The position numbers and the translations under genes were made by a program. From the NCBI GenBank assembly GCA_947499545.1, contig CANMOZ010000005.1, positions 62,001 through 126,000 of the forward strand: a DNA stretch of 64,000 bases, in the 5' to 3' direction. This document shows, in pieces, positions 42,355 through 51,090 of this stretch. The notes under the pieces are model-generated. The model was not told the DNA's origin. It saw nothing but the letters and a program-made list of their open reading frames with translations, and made no database searches. Position 1 is the first letter of the stretch, and each line of letters starts with the position of its first letter. Source of the DNA: an uncultured Saccharospirillaceae bacterium. Its GTDB lineage: Bacteria > Pseudomonadota > Gammaproteobacteria > Pseudomonadales > Oceanobacteraceae.

Positions 42355-44178
42355 ATGCACTCAATACATTTAAATCAACCGCAATCCATTAACCAACCTG
42401 AAACGGCTGAAACCAAACCTTGCAGCACCATGCCAGCACGTGCTTCTTCATTAAAAAAAGAAGCGTTGAATCAATTTAGCCTGGCATTACCAACACATAC
42501 CCATGCATACAAAAAAAGGCCCTTATCCAACCTAGAGTATGCAGTCGATCATTTACCTATTACTCCAAAACCTTTAACGTTGCGCTCGGTTCACTCCTTA
42601 TCAGGGGCAAGCAAAGCTCCTAGCGTTCCAGAACAAGTTCTTTTTCAATTAATTGAACATTGGAAGTCCACCAAGCCTGATCAAGAGGTCCCACTCGGGC
42701 AACTTCTTAAAGAAAAGGGCTATTCTCCCATTATTCGCGATGTAAAATTAATTCAATCCGAGCTTTTTAAGCAATGCAACCTGAACCAACTTACGTTTAA
42801 ACATTGCACCTTCACTGATTGCTTTTTTAACCAAAGCAACATCAAACAGGTTCATTTCCAGTCTTGCCAGTTTAAGCAATGCCCTTTTACTCAAGCGCTG
42901 CTTGAACATTCAATATTCAGCAACTCTCAATTTGATCAAGCTTATTTTATCAATGCCAACCTAAATGAAACGCATTTTGATCACTCCACACTCGTGAACA
43001 GTAGTTTTGAGAACGCTCAATTAAATCAATGTCAGTGGTTTTCATCATCCATGTCAAACACTCATTTTCTTGATGCGAACATTGTCGATTCGGAGTTTTG
43101 CCAACGCGGCAAACCGAATCAACCCCTGACAAAGGCTGAACTTAAAGCATTCTCAGCCAGCAAAGTTCAACCGACCCTATGCTTACTATCAGATCCTCAT
43201 CAACCTGGTGTGACCACCCCAAAAGCTGCAATAAAACTAGAGAATGTTGCTAAGTTAAACCCCATGCGTATTAGCACTCGTCCATTTCATTTCTCCCAGG
43301 AAGCTGCCACGCAGGACAGTGGCAAATCTTATCAGCAACAGCTTTCAACAGAAGTCACCACGCTACTGAAAAAACTGGCCAATGACTCAACGGATAAAGA
43401 CAGCCCTTTACCACAAAGACTGATCCATGCCATTAAAGCGACACCGAAGGATTACAAGCTGTGTCATTCCATTTTAATGAAAGCAAAAACCATCAGCGAA
43501 CAAGTGGATGCTATTTATTTACCGGGAGGAGAAGATGTTCCACCTGCACTTTATGGGCAAGCGGAACATAAGAAAACCAAATGGGAGGGTAATTATTATC
43601 GTTCATTACTAGAACTTGGGTTAATTCACTACGCATATCAAAATGGCATTCCTCTGATGGCGGTGTGTCGCGGATCTCAAATAACGCAAGTCTATTTTGG
43701 AGCAAAGCTCATACAAGATATTCCCGGGCATAAAGGTATGCAAACCTTTAACCTATCCGATCCAACGTTTGGAAGCCAATACCAAAATGCCTTTAAAGAG
43801 GGTCGTACGCTCACCAGCGCTGTACTGCACCATCAAGGTGTTCCAACCCATCAAGTAAATCCATCCACTTTTCACGTCGCGGTACAATTTGAACGTTTAG
43901 CCAAATCAGTAGAGCCAAAGAATGGGGGCGCAGCTCCACAAATATTATTACAATTTCACCCGGAATTTTATAACACTGGCCTTCAATCAACGTTACCTGA
44001 TGCCATTAAGAACGACATAAAACCGGAAGACATGACCGACAACAATGATCAATTTTGGAAAATCTTCGCAGAGGCCGCACAGACTCTTAAACACAAAAGA
44101 AAACTCAACGCCGCGTTATCTTCCGGTAATTTCATGCCTCTAAAACCCACCCAGATAAACCCGAGAGCTACTATTTAA
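42355..44178 (+). CDS. Pentapeptide-like repeat / peptidase C26 fusion protein, effector-like
   Basis: 607 residues with AAAGGG before the ATG. The N-terminus (1-90) is polar and probably disordered, without a signal peptide. Residues about 130-250 are degenerate pentapeptide repeats with F/L every fifth residue (CTFTDCFFNQSNIKQVHF, NANLNETHFDHSTL). After a linker a class-I glutamine amidotransferase/C26 domain (about 380-545) has DAIYLPGGEDVPPALYG, nucleophile Cys438 in MAVCRGSQITQVYFGAKL and His535/Glu537 in LQFHPEFYN. The triad is intact. This architecture is unusual. The domain order and leader recall translocated glutamine-acting effectors; enzymatic deamidation or gamma-glutamyl hydrolysis is the likely chemistry. 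Confidence 0.85.
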   Translation: MHSIHLNQPQSINQPETAETKPCSTMPARASSLKKEALNQFSLALPTHTHAYKKRPLSNLEYAVDHLPITPKPLTLRSVHSLSGASKAPSVPEQVLFQLIEHWKSTKPDQEVPLGQLLKEKGYSPIIRDVKLIQSELFKQCNLNQLTFKHCTFTDCFFNQSNIKQVHFQSCQFKQCPFTQALLEHSIFSNSQFDQAYFINANLNETHFDHSTLVNSSFENAQLNQCQWFSSSMSNTHFLDANIVDSEFCQRGKPNQPLTKAELKAFSASKVQPTLCLLSDPHQPGVTTPKAAIKLENVAKLNPMRISTRPFHFSQEAATQDSGKSYQQQLSTEVTTLLKKLANDSTDKDSPLPQRLIHAIKATPKDYKLCHSILMKAKTISEQVDAIYLPGGEDVPPALYGQAEHKKTKWEGNYYRSLLELGLIHYAYQNGIPLMAVCRGSQITQVYFGAKLIQDIPGHKGMQTFNLSDPTFGSQYQNAFKEGRTLTSAVLHHQGVPTHQVNPSTFHVAVQFERLAKSVEPKNGGAAPQILLQFHPEFYNTGLQSTLPDAIKNDIKPEDMTDNNDQFWKIFAEAAQTLKHKRKLNAALSSGNFMPLKPTQINPRATI

Positions 44179-44249
44179 CTACGGAACTAATCGCGCCAAA
44201 GTGAGTCTCTCATTACGCCCTTTTTTGGCTTGTTTTGCTGGAGACTCCC

Positions 44250-45164
44250 ATGTTACGTCGTTCTATAACTTTCGCTGTCATCACTTTACCTCTCATCCTG
44301 TACGGAACGGCTTGTCAAAGCAGCGAGCTCTCCCCTTCAACCCCCAGTGTATTACAACCTCAGATAGCCACTTTTCAAGCACTCGAATCGACATTAAAAC
44401 CTAGAGGGTCAACACCCCCCAAGTTAGGGGTCTACGTACTCAACACGAACAATGGCGTCGAATGGAAGTATCGATCAGATGAACGCTTTAGAATGATGAG
44501 CACTTTTAAAGCCTTGGCTTGTGCAAACATATTAGCGAAAGTAGATGCAGGGGAGTTAAAGTTACAAAACAACGTCACGCTTAAAGAAGAAGACTTTGAG
44601 GCAAATTGGAGCCCCATCACGCAAGGTAAAATTGGGCAATCCATGACCCTTCAAACGCTGTGTTCTGCCGTAATGTCTCAAAGTGACAACACTGCAGCCA
44701 ACACTCTATTACGAGTCCTTGGAGGTCCAGAGTCACTCACTCATCAGCTACGCACTTGGAACGATAACATCACTCGCCTTGATCGACGCGAACCCGAGCT
44801 TAATCTATTAGAAGGCATCAAGGACACAACAACGCCAATAGCTATCGCCACTACATTAAAACATTTGCTGAAAGACGATCTTCTGACCCCCAAGAGCAGG
44901 CGCCAATTATCAGAATGGCTAACGTCCAATCAGTACAGTCAACATCAACTGAAAGCGGGATTGCCTTCCAACTGGAAAGTTGCAGATCGAACAGGGGCTG
45001 CGAGTGACGGCGCTTTAGGCATTATTGCTGAGATCACGCCACCCAACCATAAACCCATTTATGCAGCCATTTACGTTTCAGCAACAGCGTCCAGTCGTGC
45101 AGAGGTGAAAGCCATTTTTGCTCAGATCGGAGAGATGATTTCAGGCCAGATCATCTCGCCTTAA
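44250..45164 (+). CDS. Class A beta-lactamase, CARB/PSE-like
   Basis: 304 residues from ATG 44250 (GGAGACTCCC). A signal peptide ends near GTAC-Q; Cys22 could be lipidated, though the lipobox is weak. All class A motifs are present: STFK with catalytic Ser84 (Ambler 70), SDN at 145-147 (Ambler 130-132), EPELN at 181-185 with Glu181 = Ambler 166, and RTG at 247-249 in place of KTG (Ambler 234-236). Arg at 234 is the hallmark of carbenicillin-hydrolysing CARB/PSE enzymes. Cys91 and Cys138 fit the Ambler 77-123 disulfide. No ampR-like regulator, integron or transposon is adjacent, so it looks chromosomal. Confidence 0.93.
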   Translation: MLRRSITFAVITLPLILYGTACQSSELSPSTPSVLQPQIATFQALESTLKPRGSTPPKLGVYVLNTNNGVEWKYRSDERFRMMSTFKALACANILAKVDAGELKLQNNVTLKEEDFEANWSPITQGKIGQSMTLQTLCSAVMSQSDNTAANTLLRVLGGPESLTHQLRTWNDNITRLDRREPELNLLEGIKDTTTPIAIATTLKHLLKDDLLTPKSRRQLSEWLTSNQYSQHQLKAGLPSNWKVADRTGAASDGALGIIAEITPPNHKPIYAAIYVSATASSRAEVKAIFAQIGEMISGQIISP

Positions 45165-45203
45165 AAAGTACTACGCCAGGGGGGGGTTGCTGGTACTTTT
45201 TGT
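45163..45203 (+). terminator. Rho-independent terminator after the beta-lactamase gene
   Basis: Outer stem AAAAAGTAC (45163-45171) / GTACTTTTT (45193-45201) enclosing CCAG/CTGG around a G8 run. The stem begins at the stop codon. Confidence 0.7.
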
Positions 45204-45307
45204 GGCAATTCCCCTACCATATAAACACCTAGACTAGGCGCTAAGCTCTAGATTTGTTAGCTTAGGAAGCTTCTTAACGATTATTAGAGTGATACCGCCG
45301 GGGGATC

Positions 45308-45544
45308 ATGAAATTCATTAGCCTCATTATTTTCGTCGCCATCATTGCCTACTTGGTACAAACCCAATTGAAAACATTGAATGAAGCAGCCAAGGCACAA
45401 CAAAATTGCACCGAGGACAGTAAAGATCCCAAATGCCAAAAAGCTGCAAATAGGCCGGAAGCCGTGGTCGGACAAATGTGCGAGCAAATGGGACAGGTTT
45501 ATGACCCCAAAATTAACGGCTGCGTCCCAAAACCAGCAGAATAA
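45308..45544 (+). CDS. Small membrane-anchored Cys-containing protein
   Basis: 78 residues with a strong GGGGG before the ATG. An N-terminal hydrophobic helix (FISLIIFVAIIAYLV) anchors it with the polar remainder probably periplasmic. Four cysteines (NCTED, PKCQK, QMCEQ, NGCVP) suggest two disulfides. Not recognised. It precedes the SLC13 transporter gene in the same direction by 79 bp. Confidence 0.6.
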   Translation: MKFISLIIFVAIIAYLVQTQLKTLNEAAKAQQNCTEDSKDPKCQKAANRPEAVVGQMCEQMGQVYDPKINGCVPKPAE

Positions 45545-45623
45545 TAGCTTTTGCCTTTGCATTCAAAGCGCTGGGTGACTTAAAGGCATACACACCTTTT
45601 AATTCACTTGAGAGCTCACGAAA

Positions 45624-47018
45624 ATGACGACAACAACAAATTCAGGCCTTGTTGCTGCCGATACAGACGCCAAACTAAGCGACATTAAATGGCAACCTAT
45701 TGGGTTTATCATCGCCGCCACCTTTTTGTGGTATGCCTATTCCCCCCTATCACAGGAGCTTACCCACGGCTTTGCCATTTTAGGGATTGTTGCCACATTA
45801 TGGCTCAGCGAAGCCATTCACCTTAGCATCACAGCCTTGATCATTCCGATACTGGGTGTGCTTCTTACAGGCGAACCTGTCAAAGACGCTTTCTCTCATT
45901 TTGCACACCCTATTATCTATCTTTTTTTAGGCGGATTTGCGCTGGCAGCAGCCTTGAGCCATCAGGGGCTAGATCAAAAAATGGCCCAAGCGCTTATCCA
46001 AAAAGCCAATGGTCACGCGAAAACCAGCTGTTTGTTTTTATGCTTAGCAGCGGCAGGCTTATCCATGTGGATGAACAATACCGCCACTACCGCTTTAATG
46101 TTGCCGCTATTGCTAGGCATTATTAAAAGCCTACCTAAAACCGATCAGCCTGCTTACGCCGAGTTTGGGTTATTAGGTTTGGCTTATAGTGCGAGTATCG
46201 GGGGAATGGCAACTCTTATTGGGACGGCCCCAAATGCCTTGGTTGCAGCACACACCGGAATCGATTTTACCCGCTGGTTGATGGTTGGACTCCCAACCAG
46301 CTTACTCTTACTAGGCTTTACCTTGTTCTGGTTAAACATTAAAACCAAACCTAGAGCACATATTATTCATTCTCAGAGCGTCAAACCCCGAGAGCCTTTC
46401 ACTACCAGCCAAAAATGTACACTTTTTATATTTATTTCCGTTGTTTGCCTATGGATGCTTGGAGGATGGTTAGGCCCAACGGTTGGCGTTGAAAAAGGTT
46501 GGAACACTCTGGTTGCAATTGGGGCTATGTGTCTATTAGGTATGTTTAAATTATTTAACTTTCAAAAGTTTCTTCGAAGTACCGAGTGGGATGTCCTCAT
46601 ATTATTTGGAGGAGGTCTGTGCATGGGTACCATTTTGAAACATACCGGGGTCAGTGCTTTCATGGGGAGTCATTTATCTGAATGGATGACTCAGGTACCA
46701 AGCTGGCTATGGATCTTAATGCTTACGGGTTTTGTTATCGGTTTAACCGAGTTCGTCAGCAACACAGCCAGCACGGCTTTATTAATCCCTATTTTCTTAG
46801 CTTTTTCTGATTCATTAGGGGCACCCCCTGAAATCATTGCCGGCTTAATCGCATTATCCGCTTCATGTGCTTTTATGCTTCCAGTCGCAACGCCTCCCAA
46901 TGCAATTGTATTTAGTACTGGCAAGATTACTCAAAAGCGAATGATGCGTATCGGTATCGTTTTAAACCTATTTGCACTTTGTCTGATATCCAGCATAGGG
47001 AAACTATGGCTAGGTTAA
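45624..47018 (+). CDS. SLC13/DASS-family sodium:anion (dicarboxylate or sulfate) symporter
   Basis: 464 residues, about 11-12 membrane segments. The two Ser/Asn-Asn-Thr substrate and sodium motifs are visible: WMNNTATTALMLPLL (about 149-163) and EFVSNTASTALLIPIF near the C-terminus, each at a hairpin tip. LFLGGFALAAALSHQGLD and LATPPNAIVFSTGKIT-like blocks agree with the family. Probably takes up C4-dicarboxylates, citrate or sulfate; these cannot be separated by eye. A hairpin terminator follows. Confidence 0.93.
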   Translation: MTTTTNSGLVAADTDAKLSDIKWQPIGFIIAATFLWYAYSPLSQELTHGFAILGIVATLWLSEAIHLSITALIIPILGVLLTGEPVKDAFSHFAHPIIYLFLGGFALAAALSHQGLDQKMAQALIQKANGHAKTSCLFLCLAAAGLSMWMNNTATTALMLPLLLGIIKSLPKTDQPAYAEFGLLGLAYSASIGGMATLIGTAPNALVAAHTGIDFTRWLMVGLPTSLLLLGFTLFWLNIKTKPRAHIIHSQSVKPREPFTTSQKCTLFIFISVVCLWMLGGWLGPTVGVEKGWNTLVAIGAMCLLGMFKLFNFQKFLRSTEWDVLILFGGGLCMGTILKHTGVSAFMGSHLSEWMTQVPSWLWILMLTGFVIGLTEFVSNTASTALLIPIFLAFSDSLGAPPEIIAGLIALSASCAFMLPVATPPNAIVFSTGKITQKRMMRIGIVLNLFALCLISSIGKLWLG

Positions 47019-47033
47019 CATTAAAATAATCGT

Positions 47034-47087
47034 GCCCTTTCATAGACTCTCTACCAGGAATCTATGACAGGGCTATAGTCTTTCTAC
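47034..47087 (+). terminator. Stem-loop terminator after SLC13 gene
   Basis: GCCCT / AGGGC and inner CATAGA (47041-47046) / TCTATG (47061-47066) form a bulged stem followed by TATAGTCTTTCT, 16 bp after the stop. Confidence 0.5.
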
Positions 47088-47095
47088 TTGCTGAT

Positions 47096-47653
47096 TTATT
47101 CACTTAAAGCCCCCTTCAACAAATAGAGATTGTATGCCATCTCAGCTCGATTTAACTGGCTTTTCAGCCGATTGTTTTCTCGTTTCTTTCTCGAAATATC
47201 TCTATTAATACGCTCTTTTAATTCTGCTGTATTGGCTTGATGATACTCGTCATAAAGCTTTTCAAGATCATTTTCTGATGCTTTATAACGCTTCTCAACA
47301 TCATACAACTCCTTGCCTATACGATGCGCCAGAACAAATGCTGCGGCCATTTCTTCAGGGCACACGGAGGCTGCCATTTTCCCTGCCTTTCCAAGTGTTA
47401 ACCCGTTATCCGGTTTGCAATAATGCCTGACGCCTTTATCCCAACCTAGCTTCCATTGTGTCTGATTGGCGCGAACACCATGCTCACTGCAGGCTTCTCG
47501 ATGATGTTTGAAGTGTGAAAGCGCTCGCCCCTCAGAACCGTCTTCTTCACCTATCGCTTGCCAATTCGCCATTTTACATTCAGATTCATTCATCGTTGCA
47601 CAACCTGATAAAAGCAAGGCAACAAAGCCAAAACATACCTTTAATTTAAACAT
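47096..47653 (-). CDS. DUF2799-type lipoprotein
   Basis: 185 residues from ATG 47653; an upstream TTG would add five residues. The lipoprotein signal ends LLLSGC-ATM. The next part carries NWQAIGEEDGSEGRAL, HREACSEHGV, WKLGWDKGVRHYC and an NGLTLGKAGK turn, the repeated G-x-x-D-G pattern of DUF2799 proteins. The C-terminal third is a charged coiled coil (about 115-180). Function unknown, likely outer-membrane periplasmic face. Convergent with the transporter gene. Confidence 0.83.
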   Translation of the reverse strand: MFKLKVCFGFVALLLSGCATMNESECKMANWQAIGEEDGSEGRALSHFKHHREACSEHGVRANQTQWKLGWDKGVRHYCKPDNGLTLGKAGKMAASVCPEEMAAAFVLAHRIGKELYDVEKRYKASENDLEKLYDEYHQANTAELKERINRDISRKKRENNRLKSQLNRAEMAYNLYLLKGALSE

Positions 47654-47931
47654 AAGGCTTACTCTCAAAAAATATCTAATATTATGGTTTAAGCGGCTCG
47701 ATTCACAACATAATACAACAAAACAGCATGCAAGCGATCACCAACCTGAATTGGTACGTTACTCTTACTGGTATGTTTTTACTTCAAAAATTCATAATAT
47801 TTATGCTGAGCCGATCCTTACACGGTAATACCAACAAAAGCACCGTCTACTCACTGATTAATGCCTATACTTTCATTTGCTAAATAAAATAGCATCATGA
47901 GAACACGAATCATCGTTAACAGCCAAAGAAA

Positions 47932-48387
47932 ATGAAATTTGTATTATCCACCCTAGCTGCTCTCATCATTGTTTCGGCCATTTTCTCTGGAGCTTTATAC
48001 TTTATCTCTAAAGAATTATTTCCGCAGTATTTAGCTCAACTTAAAGAATACGAAAAGTCTGTTAAACAAGATGCCAAACAAGACTCTGCTCAGGTTTGTC
48101 TAGATAGCGTTAAGAAGAAATCCAAAGGCTGTGGAAAAGTTGTAGCTTGTGAACAGCTAAGTAACCTCTACGCAAAACAATGCTTTAAACCCGCCTCAGA
48201 TTTTCGGACCTATTGCGATTCACTGTCCTTTAGAAAGCTTAAACAAAAAGATTTCAGCGACATGGCAAAAAGCGTACTCTCAATCAGACTGTGGGCTACG
48301 AAAGAGTGTTCAACAATGTACTTGAAAAACGAGAGCATTGAAAACTGTGCAAAAAATATAGCAAAAGTGGTGACCACCTGCCTTTAA
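47932..48387 (+). CDS. Membrane-anchored Cys-rich exported protein, unknown
   Basis: 151 residues. One N-terminal hydrophobic helix (LAALIIVSAIFSGALYFI) and eight cysteines spread over the rest (VCLDS, KGCGK, VACEQ, KQCFK, TYCDS, KECST, ENCAK, TTCL), spaced regularly enough to form four disulfides in the periplasm. Lysine-rich. Not recognised. A CCCGCA/TGCGGG stem at 48445-48460 lies downstream. Confidence 0.65.
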   Translation: MKFVLSTLAALIIVSAIFSGALYFISKELFPQYLAQLKEYEKSVKQDAKQDSAQVCLDSVKKKSKGCGKVVACEQLSNLYAKQCFKPASDFRTYCDSLSFRKLKQKDFSDMAKSVLSIRLWATKECSTMYLKNESIENCAKNIAKVVTTCL

Positions 48388-48541
48388 GCACCGTAACTTG
48401 ACTTACTGTGCACAATGGCACCTATTTATTTAGCAAAAAACTCACCCGCATGTTTGCGGGCGCCAACACACAAAATCTTTGCAGCGCATTTCTTGTGCTA
48501 CCATAAAGCTATATATATTTTATTAGTGATGAGTATACATA

Positions 48542-48898
48542 ATGCTGAGCATAGGTTTCATTGTCTTGTTTTTCTCATCCATCCTACTTAATATTATTGG
48601 CTTCTATTGGATGCTCGTCATACAAATACGAAACAACCACATGGCCTGGTCAGGCATCAGCTTTTTCATTGGGCCCTTTATTTTTCTCACCCCATCCATT
48701 GTTTATGGGTTTTTACACTTTAAAGAAGCGTATAAACCGCTGTTTTTTCTGCTATTACTCTACATTATCCTGCTCTCTGGATACGCCTACTTGAGTTCAA
48801 CCAACCCAGAAATGCTTGAAATGCTAAAGGAACAGTATCAAGCAAAAACGACCGAAGAAATCTCAGACACCCCTTCTTCTTGGGAACAAGAAGAATAG
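48542..48898 (+). CDS. Small integral membrane protein, unknown
   Basis: 118 residues with three hydrophobic segments (about 3-27, 36-57, 66-85), then a polar acidic tail of about 30 residues ending WEQEE. No ribosome-binding site is obvious. No family recognised. It ends 30 bp before the convergent MFS gene. Confidence 0.55.
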   Translation: MLSIGFIVLFFSSILLNIIGFYWMLVIQIRNNHMAWSGISFFIGPFIFLTPSIVYGFLHFKEAYKPLFFLLLLYIILLSGYAYLSSTNPEMLEMLKEQYQAKTTEEISDTPSSWEQEE

Positions 48899-48928
48899 GT
48901 GAAATGCAAAATAGTTCACTGAATAGGG

Positions 48929-50161
48929 CTAAAGGCACCGATATGCCGAAGCATACCCGTCATCATCTAATTGATTCAACGCTCTGTAAGGTTTATTTCC
49001 AAGCAGGCTTAACATCATCAATAAACCTACGATTAAACACAGTATTAGGCATAGCCCCTCATCATCCTTGATTAAACCAAACACGCAAACACCGATTGGT
49101 GAGCATAAACCCGAAATAGACATAACAATATTCGATACTCGACTGTACAATTCATCAGGCAAGCCATTCATTCTGATGTAACGGGTATTAATGTTTATGA
49201 AACTCAGACCAACACCCGCCAGCACTGCCAACCAAACCAGTAAACCATAAGAAGCAGCCAAAACCCCAACCACAAAAATGAGGGCTAAAACAAACCCTAT
49301 AAAAACAGTATAAATGCGACCAACAAGCTTAATAAAAAACGTATTGACCCATTTTGCTGAAACAATCAACCCTATCGCAAAACAAACATCAATCCACGCG
49401 ACAGACCACTCATTTAAAAGATGAACCTGGTAGACCTTTGTGGGAACTAGCAATATAAAGGTTGGAAACAACATAAAGTTCAACAGGGAAGCCGTTAAAC
49501 ACAACCATGCTTCCGCTTTATTCTTTTGTAAATATGACACCCCCAACCAAAATTCTTGGAAAGCACTTAAGGGTCTATCAGAACAACCGTCCTTTACCAA
49601 TTGTTTAGAGTTTTTTGCGACAACCATCAATATAAAAAGTGCCCCGATCACAAGAAGCATTGCATTTAACAAAGCCAGGTCTTCTTTAACATTCGCGACC
49701 AAAATGGCGCCTAATCCAGGCCCGGAAATGGATGCAACGGAATACAAGCTTGAACTGAAAGCCAAATACACACCTTGTTTATCTGTATTGTTTTTTATGA
49801 TTTTACCCGCCGGCAACATACGTATGCATGATGCCACCCCACCGAACAGAACTGCTATCAGCGGAAAATACACTGTACTTGCTTGATACAAATCTAAAGC
49901 AAACACTAACAATGATGCGAAAAACAACCAAAAAGAAACGTTTACAAAGAGTGCGCTATTAAATCTATCAGCAATCCAGCCACCCAAAAAACACGTGGCC
50001 AAGCTTATAAATGAACTCAGCGCAATAACAAGTTCTATCTCATACTCGTAATGATTACTGTGATTAAATTTCCAGATATAAAAGAATGTCATACTGGATA
50101 ACAATATCCGCCTAACAAACTCTTCAATTAATAATAACCTCAACATCCTTTTCGTTCTCAT
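48929..50161 (-). CDS. Major facilitator superfamily (MFS) transporter
   Basis: About 410 residues with 12 hydrophobic segments. LGGWIADRFNSALFVN after TM2 is the MFS loop 2-3 signature (G-x-x-x-D-R). LAFSSSLYSVASISGPGLGAIL resembles motif C of drug/metabolite exporters. I prefer ATG 50161 because it places the start just before TM1; ATG 50212 is also open but has no ribosome-binding site and adds a Cys/Arg-rich tail. Substrate unknown; overall style is of a DHA-like or lysophospholipid-type exporter. No regulator adjacent. Confidence 0.85.
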   Translation of the reverse strand: MRTKRMLRLLLIEEFVRRILLSSMTFFYIWKFNHSNHYEYEIELVIALSSFISLATCFLGGWIADRFNSALFVNVSFWLFFASLLVFALDLYQASTVYFPLIAVLFGGVASCIRMLPAGKIIKNNTDKQGVYLAFSSSLYSVASISGPGLGAILVANVKEDLALLNAMLLVIGALFILMVVAKNSKQLVKDGCSDRPLSAFQEFWLGVSYLQKNKAEAWLCLTASLLNFMLFPTFILLVPTKVYQVHLLNEWSVAWIDVCFAIGLIVSAKWVNTFFIKLVGRIYTVFIGFVLALIFVVGVLAASYGLLVWLAVLAGVGLSFININTRYIRMNGLPDELYSRVSNIVMSISGLCSPIGVCVFGLIKDDEGLCLILCLIVGLLMMLSLLGNKPYRALNQLDDDGYASAYRCL

Positions 50162-50302
50162 CACATCCAGTTTTATACTTATTATTCGCCGACACAGGCA
50201 AAGGTTAGCCATTGTACTCTAGCCTTACAATAAGACGAAAGAGGTATAACAGGCTCTCATGGAAAGAACGGGGTAATGATGATTGTATTGAAATGCGTTA
50301 AT

Positions 50303-50330
50303 ACTAAGAGGCACTTAATGGCCTCTTAGT
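50303..50330 (-). terminator. Stem-loop after copB
   Basis: Perfect 10-bp stem ACTAAGAGGC / GCCTCTTAGT with an 8-nt loop, 23 bp after the copB stop. The following U-tract is poor. Confidence 0.45.
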
Positions 50331-50352
50331 GCTTAGAACCCTATTCGATCAA

Positions 50353-51081
50353 TTAAAGCCAAGCTTCAAATCCAATGACCCATAAGGTTTCAGATGAAGG
50401 CTCGCCTTCATGACGAATAAAGCGTGCCGTATCACCGTAATGTTGAAAGTGCCGAACCCCAATATAAGGCGTAAATTCCCGGACCACTTCAAACCCCAAC
50501 AAGCCTGACCAGGTTAAACTTGAAAGGCCACGCCCCACCTCATTCGATTCATCGTCTTTTGAATAAGCCTCCAATTCCACCCCAGGCATAAAGACCCAAC
50601 ATTGCGTCAGCATCCATTCTTGCTCTAATGACAGTTCTGCACCCAAACGCCCTTCATTGCTGGCTTTTAACCCAAAGTCAACATCAATGAAATATGGGGC
50701 TGTTCCTAAGAAATGAACAACCCCCCAATTTCTCTTTGGGTGACCTTTAAAGCTACGCTCAATGCCAACATCCATATCCCAAAAAGGTGAAAGTGCCGTA
50801 CGATACTTTAACCCCCAATCTGATTCTGTAATATGCCCATCTTCACGCTCAACATCCCAATCCAACACAAGCTTATGAAAGTCGTAACCTGCCCAAAGCT
50901 CACCCTCAATGGCTTGCATCGCATCATAGCGCCCAGGTGCCACCTCAAAATGATCAATAGAGAGCATCGTTAATAACGGATCGTCCTTTGCTCCCGCCAA
51001 TACAGACGTGGATATTAGGGACGTCAATAGGTTCGCCAAAAGAATCCCGCAAGGACCCAATGCTTTGTTTACAGTCATCAT
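50353..51081 (-). CDS. copB: Copper resistance protein CopB (outer membrane)
   Basis: 242 residues. Signal peptide (GILLANLLTSLISTSVLAGA), then the CopB barrel: IDHFEVAPGRYDAMQAIEGELWAGYDFHKL-type strands, WGLKYRTALSPFWDMDVGIER, and GVRHFQHYGDTARFIRHEGE near the C-terminus. The N-terminal Met/His-rich repeat region of Pseudomonas CopB is missing; the mature protein starts almost directly at the barrel. A run of Gs precedes the start, 10 bp after copA. CopB moves or binds copper at the outer membrane with CopA. Confidence 0.92.
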   Translation of the reverse strand: MMTVNKALGPCGILLANLLTSLISTSVLAGAKDDPLLTMLSIDHFEVAPGRYDAMQAIEGELWAGYDFHKLVLDWDVEREDGHITESDWGLKYRTALSPFWDMDVGIERSFKGHPKRNWGVVHFLGTAPYFIDVDFGLKASNEGRLGAELSLEQEWMLTQCWVFMPGVELEAYSKDDESNEVGRGLSSLTWSGLLGFEVVREFTPYIGVRHFQHYGDTARFIRHEGEPSSETLWVIGFEAWL

Positions 51082-51090
51082 TTCGTCCCC

